Virus record (IMG/VR): IMGVR_UViG_3300042556_001041
Span: 1-47,757 of that record
Length of the DNA: 47,757 bases
Strand: one strand, 5' to 3'
From: a virus
This document shows, one piece after another, positions 13,940 to 21,639 of the stretch. Both the position numbers and the translations under genes were made by a program. Each line of letters begins with the position of its first letter. Positions within the stretch are counted from its first letter, which is position 1. The notes below the pieces were generated by a model. The model was not told the DNA's origin, did not search any database, and worked only from the letters and a program-made list of their open reading frames with translations.

Positions 13940-14139
13940 CGGGCGGCCTCCAATCGTTCAATCCGTTCCTGACAGGTGACACACGTCACAGCCGCCTGCC
14001 TTCCCGATTCGATCCAGCCCCGCAGATCTCGGCCGCAGAATGACCGGGGCGTCCATCGGTCGCCGGGGATGACGGCGTGGGTCTGATAGGCGCCGCCCTT
14101 GCTGGGTTTGATGGGTACCATCCGCCGGTACTGGGTCAT
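13936..14139 (-). CDS. Small zinc protein, paralogue of the next gene (67 aa)
   Basis: ATG 14139 with GGGAGG five bases upstream. Contains HAVIPGDRW, SFCGRDL and VTCVTCQERIERL. The CG...VTCxxC arrangement is shared with the adjacent 71-aa protein, pointing to a local duplication. It probably binds one zinc; function unknown. Confidence 0.75.
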   Translation of the reverse strand: MTQYRRMVPIKPSKGGAYQTHAVIPGDRWTPRSFCGRDLRGWIESGRQAAVTCVTCQERIERLEAAR

Positions 14140-14351
14140 GCGGACCTCCCGAGGCTTCGCAGGCACCGCCCGCATGTGACGTGCGCCAGATCCCTGCCAA
14201 TGCCCCTGATCCGGGGCCATGCCGTCGCCTTCATGCCGCAGGCGGTTCGGTAGTCGTCGCTGTAAGGGCCATTCCGACAGACGGCGTGAACGGCGGGCGC
14301 CTCGTACCCGGCCGGGCTGCGGAGTGTCCAGTGGGAAGCGTGCAGGCTCAT
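14136..14351 (-). CDS. Small zinc protein, paralogue of the neighbour (71 aa)
   Basis: Contains VHAVCRNGPYSDDYRTACGM and HVTCGRCLRSLG; the same HAV...CG...VTCxxC order as the gene at 13936-14139. Overlaps it by ATGA. Likely one zinc site; no known function. Confidence 0.75.
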   Translation of the reverse strand: MSLHASHWTLRSPAGYEAPAVHAVCRNGPYSDDYRTACGMKATAWPRIRGIGRDLAHVTCGRCLRSLGRSA

Positions 14352-14599
14352 GAGGCGGCCCCGCAGTGGGGGCAGGCGGCGCCGTCGGGACCATTGACCC
14401 TCCAGGCCCTCGGCCCGGCCCGGTCGATGTAGCCGATGGCTTCGAGTTGGGCGACGTGGTAGTAGGCGGTGGACGGGGACCGCATCTTGAGGGCCTTGCA
14501 GATGTCGGCGAGGGTCGGGGCGTAGCCGTTGGTCCGCATGTGGGCTTTGATGGCGTCCAGCACCTCGGCCGTGCGGGGGGTGAGCATGGGGTGGGTCAT
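14348..14599 (-). CDS. LexA-type winged-helix protein with CPHCG tail (83 aa)
   Basis: LTPRTAEVLDAIKAHMRTNG, then APTLADICKALKM and HVAQLEAIGYIDR, is the LexA N-terminal winged helix; the protease domain is absent. It ends in ACPHCGAAS, which could supply half of a metal site. A second 83-aa protein with the same build lies at 18420-18671. Probably a DNA-binding regulator that may dimerise through zinc. Confidence 0.8.
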   Translation of the reverse strand: MTHPMLTPRTAEVLDAIKAHMRTNGYAPTLADICKALKMRSPSTAYYHVAQLEAIGYIDRAGPRAWRVNGPDGAACPHCGAAS

Positions 14600-15609
14600 G
14601 GCGTCACCTCGTCGGCCAACCCGTTGCCGGGCTCCGGAGTCAGCACCTCGATCAGCGGTAGGCGCTTGTTCACCCGCTCGTGCTGCTCATGCACCCATTC
14701 CAGGGCGACGCCGAGTTGCCGGGCCGTGAGGGCATCACGGACGCCCCAGCGCTGGCCGATCCTGTCATTGAGCCAGCGGGCGTTTTTGCTGACCTCCCGG
14801 CTGTGCATCCCGACGCCGGCCATCTCGTCAGCGAGTTTGCCGACAGCTTTGTGCAGGCGGCGCCGCAGCATCGGGCGGGCCTCCATGTCGGCCTCAAGTT
14901 GCGTCAGGCGCTCGGCCTGTTCCGTCGCCGTGATCACAGCGGCCCTGGCCATGGCGTGAGCTTCGAGGGTGGCGGCGGCCAGCTCGGGCAGTTTGACCCC
15001 CAGGACCAGGGCGAGCTTATCGACCTCGGAGAGCGGGGCGGCCGGGGCCGGGATCTCGCCAGCGGCAACGGCAGCGTCGAGGTCGCGGACGTGCTTGCGG
15101 ATCTCCCGTGCCCGGTCGCCGCCGACGTTCATGGCGATGAGCGTGACGCCCTGCCGGTAGAACGCCGGGCGCTCGATACCACCGACAAAAATGGCGGTGT
15201 AGTCCTGACCTGGGCGCATCTCGTCTTGCCGCAACTCGGCCCAATGCCTCTCAATGGTCCGCAGCGACACGTCGAGGCCCTCGGCCACGTCTTGCAGCGT
15301 GTAGACCGGGCGGCCCTCGTGCATCCGCTCGTTGAGCATCCCGGTATGCCGAGCCACCGGCAGCGTCGGCTCAGGCGCCGGGGTCGTCGGGGTGATCACG
15401 GCCGGTTCGTCAAGGTTGCCGAGGTTGGCTGCCATGCGTGCCAGGGTTTTTGCGGCCATGTTCTGCCACCGCTCCGTGCCGTCGACGCAGCGGCGGATGG
15501 TGGTGTCGGAGACGGAGAGGGCGGCGCCGATCTCGGCATTGGTCTTGCCGGCGTGGATGGCGGCCAAGACGGCCTGCCGGATCTCGTCGCGGTTGGGGGT
15601 GGGTTTCAT
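14596..15609 (-). CDS. Phage antirepressor/regulatory protein (337 aa)
   Basis: An N-terminal HTH (KTNAEIGAALSVSDTTIRRC) is followed by a second HTH-like block (YTLQDVAEGLDVSLRTIERH). Then comes RPAFYRQGVTLIAMNVGGDR with AREIRKHVRDLD, which resembles ORF6N/BRO-type phage regulator domains. The C-terminal half is helical (LTQLEADMEARPMLRRRLHK). Likely counteracts repressors during induction, by family analogy only. ATGA overlaps on both sides. Confidence 0.7.
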   Translation of the reverse strand: MKPTPNRDEIRQAVLAAIHAGKTNAEIGAALSVSDTTIRRCVDGTERWQNMAAKTLARMAANLGNLDEPAVITPTTPAPEPTLPVARHTGMLNERMHEGRPVYTLQDVAEGLDVSLRTIERHWAELRQDEMRPGQDYTAIFVGGIERPAFYRQGVTLIAMNVGGDRAREIRKHVRDLDAAVAAGEIPAPAAPLSEVDKLALVLGVKLPELAAATLEAHAMARAAVITATEQAERLTQLEADMEARPMLRRRLHKAVGKLADEMAGVGMHSREVSKNARWLNDRIGQRWGVRDALTARQLGVALEWVHEQHERVNKRLPLIEVLTPEPGNGLADEVTP

Positions 15610-16472
15610 TGGGCCACCTCGGTTTCAGCGTCGATGCTGAACTTGTTGCGCAGCCCGTGGTTCATCTCGTTGAGGATGCCTGTCGCCCAGACCTTTTCGC
15701 CGCCGCTTTGGTAGTAGGCGTTCGCCCGTGCGATGCCATCCAAGAGCTTGTTGACGCCGATGGCCTTGATGCGGTCATGGAATCGCTTATCGTCAAGCGT
15801 GCCGGGGGCCTTGGTTTCGATGTGCCACAGGCCAGCAAGAATCCGCTCCACCATTGCGGATTCGGTCAGGATGGATTTGCCCATCCGCAGAACTTTGACA
15901 AACCGATCCCGGTCGATAGCGGCGCACCTGAGCGCCCATCCGATGCACTTGATCTCTCCGGGGTTTTTGGCGACCCGCTTGACGGTCAAGCCGATGTCGT
16001 CGAACGTCTCCGACACGAACACCGGCGTCTCGTCACCATGCGCCACCATCGCCCCGAATCGGTCTGCCACGGGCACGGGCTTGCGGTTAGTGTTGGCGTC
16101 GAGGAACCCGCCGGCCTCCTGGCTCACGTCGACGGTGTCGAACACGATGCACGGCAACTCTTTGATGTCGCTGCGCTTCCGTGCCGCCAGGAGACGGTGT
16201 TGCCCGTCAATGACCCAGAGTTCCCCGCCACGGCGTCCGACGATCAGCACGCCGCAGGCGATCCACGACCACGACGACGCAAGCTCTCCGACCTTGGTCA
16301 GCATCGGGGATCTTTGGTAGTCGGCGTGGACTCGGAGGTCGGACTTGGGCACCATCATCAGATGGCCCGGCCGGTCCTTCGTAGACCATCCCCACATGGC
16401 GATCTTGTCGACGCCACGATTGGTCAGTTCGTCCCCTTTGCTCCCGTTGAGCGTGGCGACTGATGTGTTCAT
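15606..16472 (-). CDS. ParB-like nuclease-fold protein (288 aa)
   Basis: From ATG 16472 with AAGAAGGG upstream. The ParB/Srx signature VIDGQHRLLAARKR lies at about 87-100, followed by LPCIVFD. The remainder is helical and ends in EMNHGLRNKFSID. In this fold the GxHR segment binds nucleotide or DNA. In phages such proteins are often regulators or DNA-modification accessories; partitioning is unlikely because no ParA is present. Confidence 0.8.
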   Translation of the reverse strand: MNTSVATLNGSKGDELTNRGVDKIAMWGWSTKDRPGHLMMVPKSDLRVHADYQRSPMLTKVGELASSWSWIACGVLIVGRRGGELWVIDGQHRLLAARKRSDIKELPCIVFDTVDVSQEAGGFLDANTNRKPVPVADRFGAMVAHGDETPVFVSETFDDIGLTVKRVAKNPGEIKCIGWALRCAAIDRDRFVKVLRMGKSILTESAMVERILAGLWHIETKAPGTLDDKRFHDRIKAIGVNKLLDGIARANAYYQSGGEKVWATGILNEMNHGLRNKFSIDAETEVAQ

Positions 16473-16497
16473 TTTCTGTTCCCTTCTTACTTCTGTG

Positions 16498-16569
16498 CTA
16501 GTGCTGGTCTGGTGTGACGGCCCATCCGAGGCCAAATAGAACGAGGATCAGGAGAATGGCGGCGATCAT
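16498..16569 (-). CDS. Single-transmembrane micropeptide (23 aa)
   Basis: MIAAILLILVLFGLG, then WAVTPDQH: one hydrophobic segment with a short polar tail. Its ATG overlaps the stop of the zinc-finger gene (ATGA), a pattern used throughout this operon, which argues for real translation. Candidates are a membrane effector or lysis/exclusion peptide; the sequence gives no more. Confidence 0.5.
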   Translation of the reverse strand: MIAAILLILVLFGLGWAVTPDQH

Positions 16570-17372
16570 GGGGCCTCGGGGCACCATGAGTCGTGGTTCT
16601 GCCTGCCGAGGGTGTCCGTCCCGTAGCGGCGGCATCTGGGGCAGCCGGCGACCGTCGTGACCGCCTGCCGTGGGGCGGCCTCGCTGAACCCGGAGAACGT
16701 GAAGCCCTTGCCGGTGATCGGGCCGGGGCGGTCGTAGCGGATGCGTGGCTTTGGCGCCTGATCCGGCCAGGTCTCGACTGGGTCAGTTGGACGGATCGCA
16801 GACTGCCGGGCTTTTGCCCTGTAGTCCTGCCGCCGTTCGTTGGCCCGTTTGCGTCGGCACTCGCTTTTGCAGTAGCGGACGCCGGGGCCGGACGGCCGGA
16901 ATAGCTGGTTGCAACCCTTGCACCGTGGGCGCTCTGGCGCTGTCCGCTCTGGGCTCTGTTTCGCCACTGCCGCCCACCGCTGGCGCTGATACTCGCTATG
17001 GCGCTTCGTGCGGCGCTGGCTGGTGCATCTGTCGGAGCAGCACATGCGCTGGGGGGATGCCGTGAGGAACGATCCGCCGCAGTTGGCGCAACGGCGCTCG
17101 GCCTTCACCGTTTCATCTGCTGGCGACCGATCCCGCTTGGCATCGCCAGCCGTCCGCATACAGATCCGGCCGCAGTAGACCTTGCGGGCGTCCTTTGTTG
17201 TGAAGCCGGCGCCGCATTTGAGGCAGTTGCGGGCCATCTCGACAACCTGAACCCTGATGCGGTCGTAGGTGTGGTTTTTGCGGCAACGGTTGGAGCAGTG
17301 CTGCCGGCGGCGTGTTTTGCTGGCGAACTCAGCGCCGCACTTGACGCACTGCAACTGGATCATGGCGCCCAT
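16566..17372 (-). CDS. Multi-zinc-finger protein, four tandem Cys4 fingers (268 aa)
   Basis: From ATG 17372, six bases after GGAGG. Four fingers share the exact spacing C-x2-C-x13-C-x3-C: C9/12/26/30, C50/53/67/71, C95/98/112/116 and C151/154/168/172, separated by basic linkers. Each has the form CxxCG..F......YC...C. A C-terminal module CPRCRRYG...HDSWC (244-264) resembles the end of the small protein at 22766-22975. Likely nucleic-acid binding. I do not know a named family with this build. Confidence 0.8.
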   Translation of the reverse strand: MGAMIQLQCVKCGAEFASKTRRRQHCSNRCRKNHTYDRIRVQVVEMARNCLKCGAGFTTKDARKVYCGRICMRTAGDAKRDRSPADETVKAERRCANCGGSFLTASPQRMCCSDRCTSQRRTKRHSEYQRQRWAAVAKQSPERTAPERPRCKGCNQLFRPSGPGVRYCKSECRRKRANERRQDYRAKARQSAIRPTDPVETWPDQAPKPRIRYDRPGPITGKGFTFSGFSEAAPRQAVTTVAGCPRCRRYGTDTLGRQNHDSWCPEAP

Positions 17373-17506
17373 CACTCACCTCCGACGGTGGCGACGGCCC
17401 AGCGTGGGGCGAGGGGGAAAGCCTGGGCGATCTCGACGGCGAGGAACCCGACGAGCGGGCGGCCGTAGACCAGGGCGAACGAGGGGCAGGAGTTGGGGCG
17501 GGTCAT
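17372..17506 (-). CDS. Small hypothetical protein (44 aa)
   Basis: ATG 17506 overlaps the stop of the C5 methyltransferase (ATGA), and its TGA shares a base with the next ATG (TGATG). MTRPNSCPSFALVYGRPLVG then FLAVEIAQAFPLAPRWAVAT. Hydrophobic but without a clean transmembrane helix. Its own tail encodes the GGAGG that serves the zinc-finger gene. Confidence 0.55.
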   Translation of the reverse strand: MTRPNSCPSFALVYGRPLVGFLAVEIAQAFPLAPRWAVATVGGE

Positions 17507-18423
17507 GCGGCACCGCCCATCGCCGCCGCAACCTGCGACAGCACGCCACGGGCCAGCGGCGGGGGCACGGCGTTGCCAAGCACCTTCACGGCGTCTTTGT
17601 GGCTCGCCGGCAGTTGGTAGCCGTCCGGGAACCCCATCGCCCGCCGGTATTCGTTGGGCGTCAGCATCCGCATCCGGTCGCCGCTGACGAGGGCGAAACG
17701 GTCCGTCGTCGTCACGGTGCCGAGGGGCATGTCCAGCGACCGGCCGCCATCCTCGTTGCCGTAGTAGGCCATCAGGAAGTCAGCGCCGTGGGCCTTGCGG
17801 CCGGCGACGATGCGGGCGAGTGTCTTGGGCGACCGGCCCGGCTTGTCGATCTCGGACCACGACCCGCCGCCGTCGATGATGGACCTGGCCGGAACCGCCG
17901 CCAGCTTTGGGCTGACGATCTCGATGCCTCGCCGGCGATGGCCGACGACGAACAGTCGCTCACGGTTCTGGGGGACGCCCCACTCGGAAGCGTTCAGAAC
18001 CTGCTCCGTCAGGTGGTAGCCGAGGGCTTGCAGGCTCATCCGCCAGAACGGATAGAGGCCCCAGCGTTGGAACTCGGGCACGTTCTCGACGACAAGCGCC
18101 TCGGGCCGGCGAACCTCGGCAGCGGTGACCACGGCCCAGGCCGTCGACCGTTGGGCGTCGTGGTGCGCCTGCTCCTTGCCCCGGGCGCGGCTGTGGCCCT
18201 GGCAGGCCGGCGACGCCATCAGCAAGTCAAAGTCGGGCACGTCGAGGAAGTTCGCCTGTTGCAGATCCTGGCAGGCGTGGGCGACGTGGGGATGGTTGGC
18301 CTTGTGCGTCTGGACGGCAATATCCCAGTGGTTTGCGGCCCACACGACCTGAATGGCGCCGGTCTGCTCAGCCCCGGTCGTCGTGCCGCCGCATCCGGCG
18401 AATAGGTCAATGGCTCGGATCAT
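17503..18423 (-). CDS. DNA cytosine-C5 methyltransferase
   Basis: 306 aa from ATG 18423. SAM motif I AIDLFAGCGGTTTG, catalytic motif IV SPACQGHSRARG (the Cys nucleophile is present, but Ala replaces the usual Pro before it), VVENVPEF (motif VI), QNRERLFVVG (motif VIII) and GNAVPPPLAR (motif X). Methylates a specific cytosine, presumably to escape restriction. No cognate endonuclease is nearby. ATGA overlap with the winged-helix gene upstream. Confidence 0.93.
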   Translation of the reverse strand: MIRAIDLFAGCGGTTTGAEQTGAIQVVWAANHWDIAVQTHKANHPHVAHACQDLQQANFLDVPDFDLLMASPACQGHSRARGKEQAHHDAQRSTAWAVVTAAEVRRPEALVVENVPEFQRWGLYPFWRMSLQALGYHLTEQVLNASEWGVPQNRERLFVVGHRRRGIEIVSPKLAAVPARSIIDGGGSWSEIDKPGRSPKTLARIVAGRKAHGADFLMAYYGNEDGGRSLDMPLGTVTTTDRFALVSGDRMRMLTPNEYRRAMGFPDGYQLPASHKDAVKVLGNAVPPPLARGVLSQVAAAMGGAA

Positions 18424-18671
18424 GCCGTCACCCCGCAATGAGGGCAAGCAGTCGGCGTGTCGGCGGGTGCGACGATCAGGTTGTTGTTGGCGTCACGGGA
18501 CATCCAGCCGGCAGCGGTGAGGCGTTGCATCCGGGTCGATGCCGTGCTGATGGCGCAATCCACGCCGTCGGCGATCTCCACCACGGTCGGCGACTTGCTG
18601 TTGTCGGCGATGTACTGGCGGATGAACGACAAGACCTCGGCTTGCCCGGGGTTGGGGGTTGGAAGGCGCAT
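18420..18671 (-). CDS. LexA-type winged-helix protein with CPHCG tail (83 aa), second copy
   Basis: NPGQAEVLSFIRQYIADNSK, then SPTVVEIADGV and MQRLTAAGWMSRD, and a tail TACPHCGVTA. Same length and layout as the protein at 14348-14599, but much diverged. A regulator with a possible shared zinc at the tail. Sits directly before the C5 methyltransferase. Confidence 0.8.
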   Translation of the reverse strand: MRLPTPNPGQAEVLSFIRQYIADNSKSPTVVEIADGVDCAISTASTRMQRLTAAGWMSRDANNNLIVAPADTPTACPHCGVTA

Positions 18672-19057
18672 CAGGACACCGCCATCCGCAGCAGCATCGC
18701 CACGCCGGCAGCGGTCACAGCGACCATGCAGGCACCGGCGGCGGCCGTCTCGATCAGGTCATGGCGGGTCATGATGGGCGAGGCCAGCCATTCGGCGACG
18801 GCCCGGCGGATCTCGGCCATGACACCAGGCCGACGGGTCTTGCGGGCGGCACGGATCAGGCGGCGGATGGTCGGCGCCGTGTCATCGGCGAGGGCTCCGG
18901 TCTGGGCAGCCTTGAGCCGGGAGCAGAACACCGGGAGCGCCGCAGCCTTGACGGTCGGGGAGATGGCCATGGCCGCCGCTCGGGTGCCGCCGCCTCGGGC
19001 CGTGTTGCGGGCGTCTGCCTTGGCGCAGAAGCAGTGGTAATCGCAGGTGTGCGTCAT
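18671..19057 (-). CDS. Hypothetical protein with C-terminal membrane segment (128 aa)
   Basis: The N-terminal Cys/His cluster (THTCDYHCFCAKADA) could bind a metal. The middle is Arg/Ala-rich helix, and the end (TAAAGACMVAVTAAGVAMLL) is a probable transmembrane segment. Function unknown; starts three bases before the end of the 46-aa ORF. Confidence 0.6.
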   Translation of the reverse strand: MTHTCDYHCFCAKADARNTARGGGTRAAAMAISPTVKAAALPVFCSRLKAAQTGALADDTAPTIRRLIRAARKTRRPGVMAEIRRAVAEWLASPIMTRHDLIETAAAGACMVAVTAAGVAMLLRMAVS

Positions 19058-19060
19058 TGG

Positions 19061-19201
19061 TTAACTCCTAGGGTCGGTGGGTGTGGGGATGGGTTGGCGA
19101 TCCCGGCAGGCGACGGCGATCTCATAGAGGACCATCAGGCCGTGGCGCATCACCGGGGAAAGCGGCGGGACGGGCTGGCCGTCAGGCGGCCGGGTCGGCA
19201 T
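19061..19201 (-). CDS. Small hypothetical protein (46 aa)
   Basis: From ATG 19201: MPTRPPDGQPVPPLSPVMRH then GLMVLYEIAVACRDRQPI. The last half could be the first helices of a winged helix. It overlaps the Cro-like gene by 20 bases. A longer start at 19243 would deepen the overlap and is less likely. Confidence 0.5.
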   Translation of the reverse strand: MPTRPPDGQPVPPLSPVMRHGLMVLYEIAVACRDRQPIPTPTDPRS

Positions 19202-19415
19202 CGGGGCGGGCCGTGATGCTGTAGTTACAACAAACGTCGGCAAAAAAAATAGGCCAGGGCCGATTGAAAAACGAGGCCAGGCGCCGTGCCGTCTTAGGCG
19301 TCACGTCCCTGCCGTTTTCGAGTTTGACGATAGAGCTGATGCCGACGCCGGAAGCCTTGGCCAGATCGGCCTGGGAAAGGTCTGATTCACGGCGCAGGCG
19401 TTCGAGTTCGTACAT
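19182..19415 (-). CDS. Cro-like XRE regulator (77 aa)
   Basis: From ATG 19415, preceded by AGGAGG. HTH: YELERLRRESDLSQADLAKA, then GISSIVKLENGRDVTPKTA and RLASFFNRPW. First gene of the long leftward early operon and divergent from the CI-like repressor at 19513, so Cro-like by position. The operator repeats at 19429-19502 lie between them. Confidence 0.85.
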   Translation of the reverse strand: MYELERLRRESDLSQADLAKASGVGISSIVKLENGRDVTPKTARRLASFFNRPWPIFFADVCCNYSITARPDADPAA

Positions 19416-19428
19416 GGCAACCTCCTGC

Positions 19429-19502
19429 TGTAAGTGCAACATTACCACAGGCCGCTACAATTGCAACCGTTTTTGCTGTGGATTTTTCCTGTTGCAGTTG
19501 TA
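19429..19502. promoter_or_regulatory. Operator cluster of the CI/Cro switch (three sites)
   Basis: TGTAAGTGCAAC (19429-19440), TACAATTGCAAC (19456-19467) and an inverted copy GTTGCAGTTGTA (19491-19502). All match a TGTAA-N-TGCAAC pattern with one to three mismatches. They fill the 97-bp gap between the two divergent regulators. Confidence 0.65.
19439..19466 (-). promoter_or_regulatory. Leftward early promoter (weak candidate)
   Basis: Minus strand TTGCAA (-35, 19466-19461), a 16-base spacer and TAATGT (-10, 19444-19439), 24 bases ahead of the Cro-like start. The -35 lies inside the second operator site. The -10 is poor, so the exact position is uncertain. No clear rightward -10 was found for the CI-like gene. 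Confidence 0.4.
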
Positions 19503-19512
19503 CCGTGGAGGT

Positions 19513-19860
19513 ATGACCCACCCATCAGACGGCTATGACGCCCTCCGGGCCTTCATCCTCCGCACACGGTCCGAACTAGGAAGGTCGCAGGAGGACGTGG
19601 CGAGGCGTGGCGGTTTCCCCAGGGGCACGTTGTCGGCCATCGAGGCGGGCCGGGGATCCATCCCCAGGCAGGACACCATGGCCAAAATCGCCAGGGGCCT
19701 CGACGTGCCCTATACGATGCTGGACCGGATCGCCCGCGGGCTGCCGGCGGATGACGCTGCTATCGACCGGACGACGGACGAACTGCTGGCGGCGTGGGAA
19801 CGACTGCCGGAAGATCGGCGGGAAATGGCCCTGAGGATGATTCAGGCGCTGCGAGACTAG
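19513..19860 (+). CDS. CI-like XRE repressor (115 aa)
   Basis: From ATG 19513, with GGAGG almost touching the start. HTH: FILRTRSELGRSQEDVARRG, then RGTLSAIEAGRGSIPRQD and IARGLDVPYTML. The C-terminal part (TDELLAAWERLPEDRREMAL) is a short helical segment; there is no RecA-cleavable domain. It is followed by the integrase on the same strand, so it is probably the lysogenic repressor. Confidence 0.85.
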   Translation: MTHPSDGYDALRAFILRTRSELGRSQEDVARRGGFPRGTLSAIEAGRGSIPRQDTMAKIARGLDVPYTMLDRIARGLPADDAAIDRTTDELLAAWERLPEDRREMALRMIQALRD

Positions 19861-19945
19861 CCAGAATGGCGGCGACAGCATCACGACGCCCATCAGCCAC
19901 AGCGGCGCCGATGATGGTGCGTGCGGTCTGCGTGTCTGTTGCCAT
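19760..19945 (-). CDS. Possible small ORF antisense to the repressor end (61 aa)
   Basis: ATG 19945 gives MATDTQTARTIIGAAVADGR with RDAVAAILASLA; the first ~30 residues read like a protein, but the rest overlaps the repressor on the other strand. No strong ribosome site. It may be only a chance frame. Confidence 0.25.
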   Translation of the reverse strand: MATDTQTARTIIGAAVADGRRDAVAAILASLAAPESSSGPFPADLPAVVPTPPAVRPSSGR

Positions 19946-20130
19946 GCGATGCTGCCCTTGCCTTATCGAAAACATTTTCGGTGATTCAGATCACCAGCAT
20001 AGCCGCTCCGAATGACTAGAGCAAGCAATCGGAAATGAGCATCGGGCCATTATCCCGACTGGGTTTGCGCCCCGTTATCCCGGAATGAGCAAAACATCAT
20101 TTAACAACTGATCGGACCACGCACCGCACC
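19861..20130. other. Repressor-integrase intergenic region (attP candidate)
   Basis: 270 bp with three dyads: CGAAAACATTTTCG (19967-19980), GGTGAT-TCAG-ATCACC (19980-19995) and TCGGG-N7-CCCGA (20042-20058). It also has direct repeats GGAAATGAGCA (20031) / CGGAATGAGCA (20081), exactly 50 bp apart, and TTATCCCG (20050, 20075), 25 bp apart. Serine-integrase attachment sites usually lie beside the integrase gene, so 20031-20091 is the best attP candidate here. Confidence 0.4.
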
Positions 20131-21639
20131 ATGCCAACGCACGCCGCCATCCTCTGCCGGGTCAGCACCGAGGCCCAGCGGGACAACACCAGCCTCGACG
20201 AGCAGCGCCGGATCCTGACCGAACTATGCGAGCGGCAAGGCTGGACGTGGGAGGCGTTCGAGGAGGTCGAGAGCGGCGGGGCAGGGGTCGCCAACCGGCC
20301 CATCCTCGCGGCCATCCTCGGGCGCATCGCCGCCGGGGAGTTTCAGCGCCTGGTGGTCTTGGCTCAAGACCGTCTCTCACGGGCGGGCGTGGGCGAACTG
20401 GAGCAGATCAGCGCAATCCTCGCCAAGATCGGGGCGCGCCTCGTCACCCAGTCCGGGGAGTTCGACCCGAACAACGCCGACCACACGCTAATCCAGGACA
20501 TCAACGCCGTGGTGGCGAAACGGGAACGGGCGGCCATCAAAGAGCGGACGATCCGGGGGCGGGAGGCGCGGGTGAAGGCGGGCGGGTTTGCCGGCCATGC
20601 CGTCCCGTTCGGCTGGCGGCGGATCTGGAACCCCGACGGCACCTACCGCTTTGAGATCGAACCCGACGAGGCCGCGGTCGTGCGGGCCATCGTCGACGCC
20701 TACGCCGAAGGGGTCGACGGGATCCACCTCGTCGCCGAGCGCATTGGCCTGCCGTTTGCGAAGGTCCGCTACATCCTGACCAACCCCCGCTACGCCGGAA
20801 TCGAGAGTTACCGGGCGGGGCGGGATGCCCGCCGCAAAACAGACCGGCCGCCCATCGTGGTCCCGTCGGCAGTCTGGCCGGCGATCATCACGGCCGATCA
20901 GTGGGCGGCGGTGCAGGCCGTCAAGTCTCGCCGTCGAGACGAGCCGAGGGCGTCGGGCATCGGGCGCGCCGGGCCGGCAAAGCACCCTCTGTCCGGGATC
21001 GTCGTCTGCCGCCGATGCGACCGGGGCATGACGATGTTGCAGAAGGCTGGCCGATCCTACTACCACTGCGGCTACCGGGACTGCCCGAGGCAGGACAACG
21101 CCCGGGCCGAGGACTGCCACCGGCTGACGCTGGCGGCCCTGCCGGCGATTCTTGCCCACCGCGAGGCGGAATTGCTCGTCCGGGCGACGGATGACGGGTC
21201 GGCGGCGGAATTGGCCGGGCTTCGTGCTGCGATCCTGCGGGCTGAGCAGTCGGAGTTAGACCTCTGGACCGAGCGCCAGGCCGGGCGGTTGGATCCGGCG
21301 CAGTGGTCCCGGATGAATGCCAGGCTGTCCGATGAGCGGGCGGGCATTGAGAGGCAGGCGGCGGCCATCGAGAGCAGGCGGCGTGCGCACGGGCCGGCAC
21401 CGATGACGGCGGGTGAGGCTGCGGACATCGTCGCCAACGCCGATCACATCCTCAGCGACTGGCCGACGTTGCGCCGGTTGTTCGCCGCCCTGCTGTCCCG
21501 TGTCGAGGTGGCGAAGGTCGCCTACGTCACCCACGAGTGCGGCCGGGGGCGTCGCCCGGTTATCGCTATCCGTGCCGCCGTTGACCATGACGGCGTGCGC
21601 TGGGAGGCTCCGGGCGTCGGTCCCGACTGTGACATCTAA
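20131..21639 (+). CDS. Large serine recombinase (integrase)
   Basis: 502 aa. Integrates and excises the phage by a Ser-linked mechanism. The catalytic domain opens HAAILCRVSTEAQRDNTSLD with nucleophile Ser12, then VVLAQDRLSRAG and the KRERAAIKERTIRG helix. The recombinase domain has PFGWRR and ILTNPRYAGI. The zinc ribbon is CRRCDRGM...YYHCGYRDC. A coiled-coil stretch (about 370-430) precedes the end. No good ribosome site precedes the ATG, so initiation may be weak. No excision factor is obvious; the HTH protein at 12643 is a candidate. Confidence 0.93.
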   Translation: MPTHAAILCRVSTEAQRDNTSLDEQRRILTELCERQGWTWEAFEEVESGGAGVANRPILAAILGRIAAGEFQRLVVLAQDRLSRAGVGELEQISAILAKIGARLVTQSGEFDPNNADHTLIQDINAVVAKRERAAIKERTIRGREARVKAGGFAGHAVPFGWRRIWNPDGTYRFEIEPDEAAVVRAIVDAYAEGVDGIHLVAERIGLPFAKVRYILTNPRYAGIESYRAGRDARRKTDRPPIVVPSAVWPAIITADQWAAVQAVKSRRRDEPRASGIGRAGPAKHPLSGIVVCRRCDRGMTMLQKAGRSYYHCGYRDCPRQDNARAEDCHRLTLAALPAILAHREAELLVRATDDGSAAELAGLRAAILRAEQSELDLWTERQAGRLDPAQWSRMNARLSDERAGIERQAAAIESRRRAHGPAPMTAGEAADIVANADHILSDWPTLRRLFAALLSRVEVAKVAYVTHECGRGRRPVIAIRAAVDHDGVRWEAPGVGPDCDI

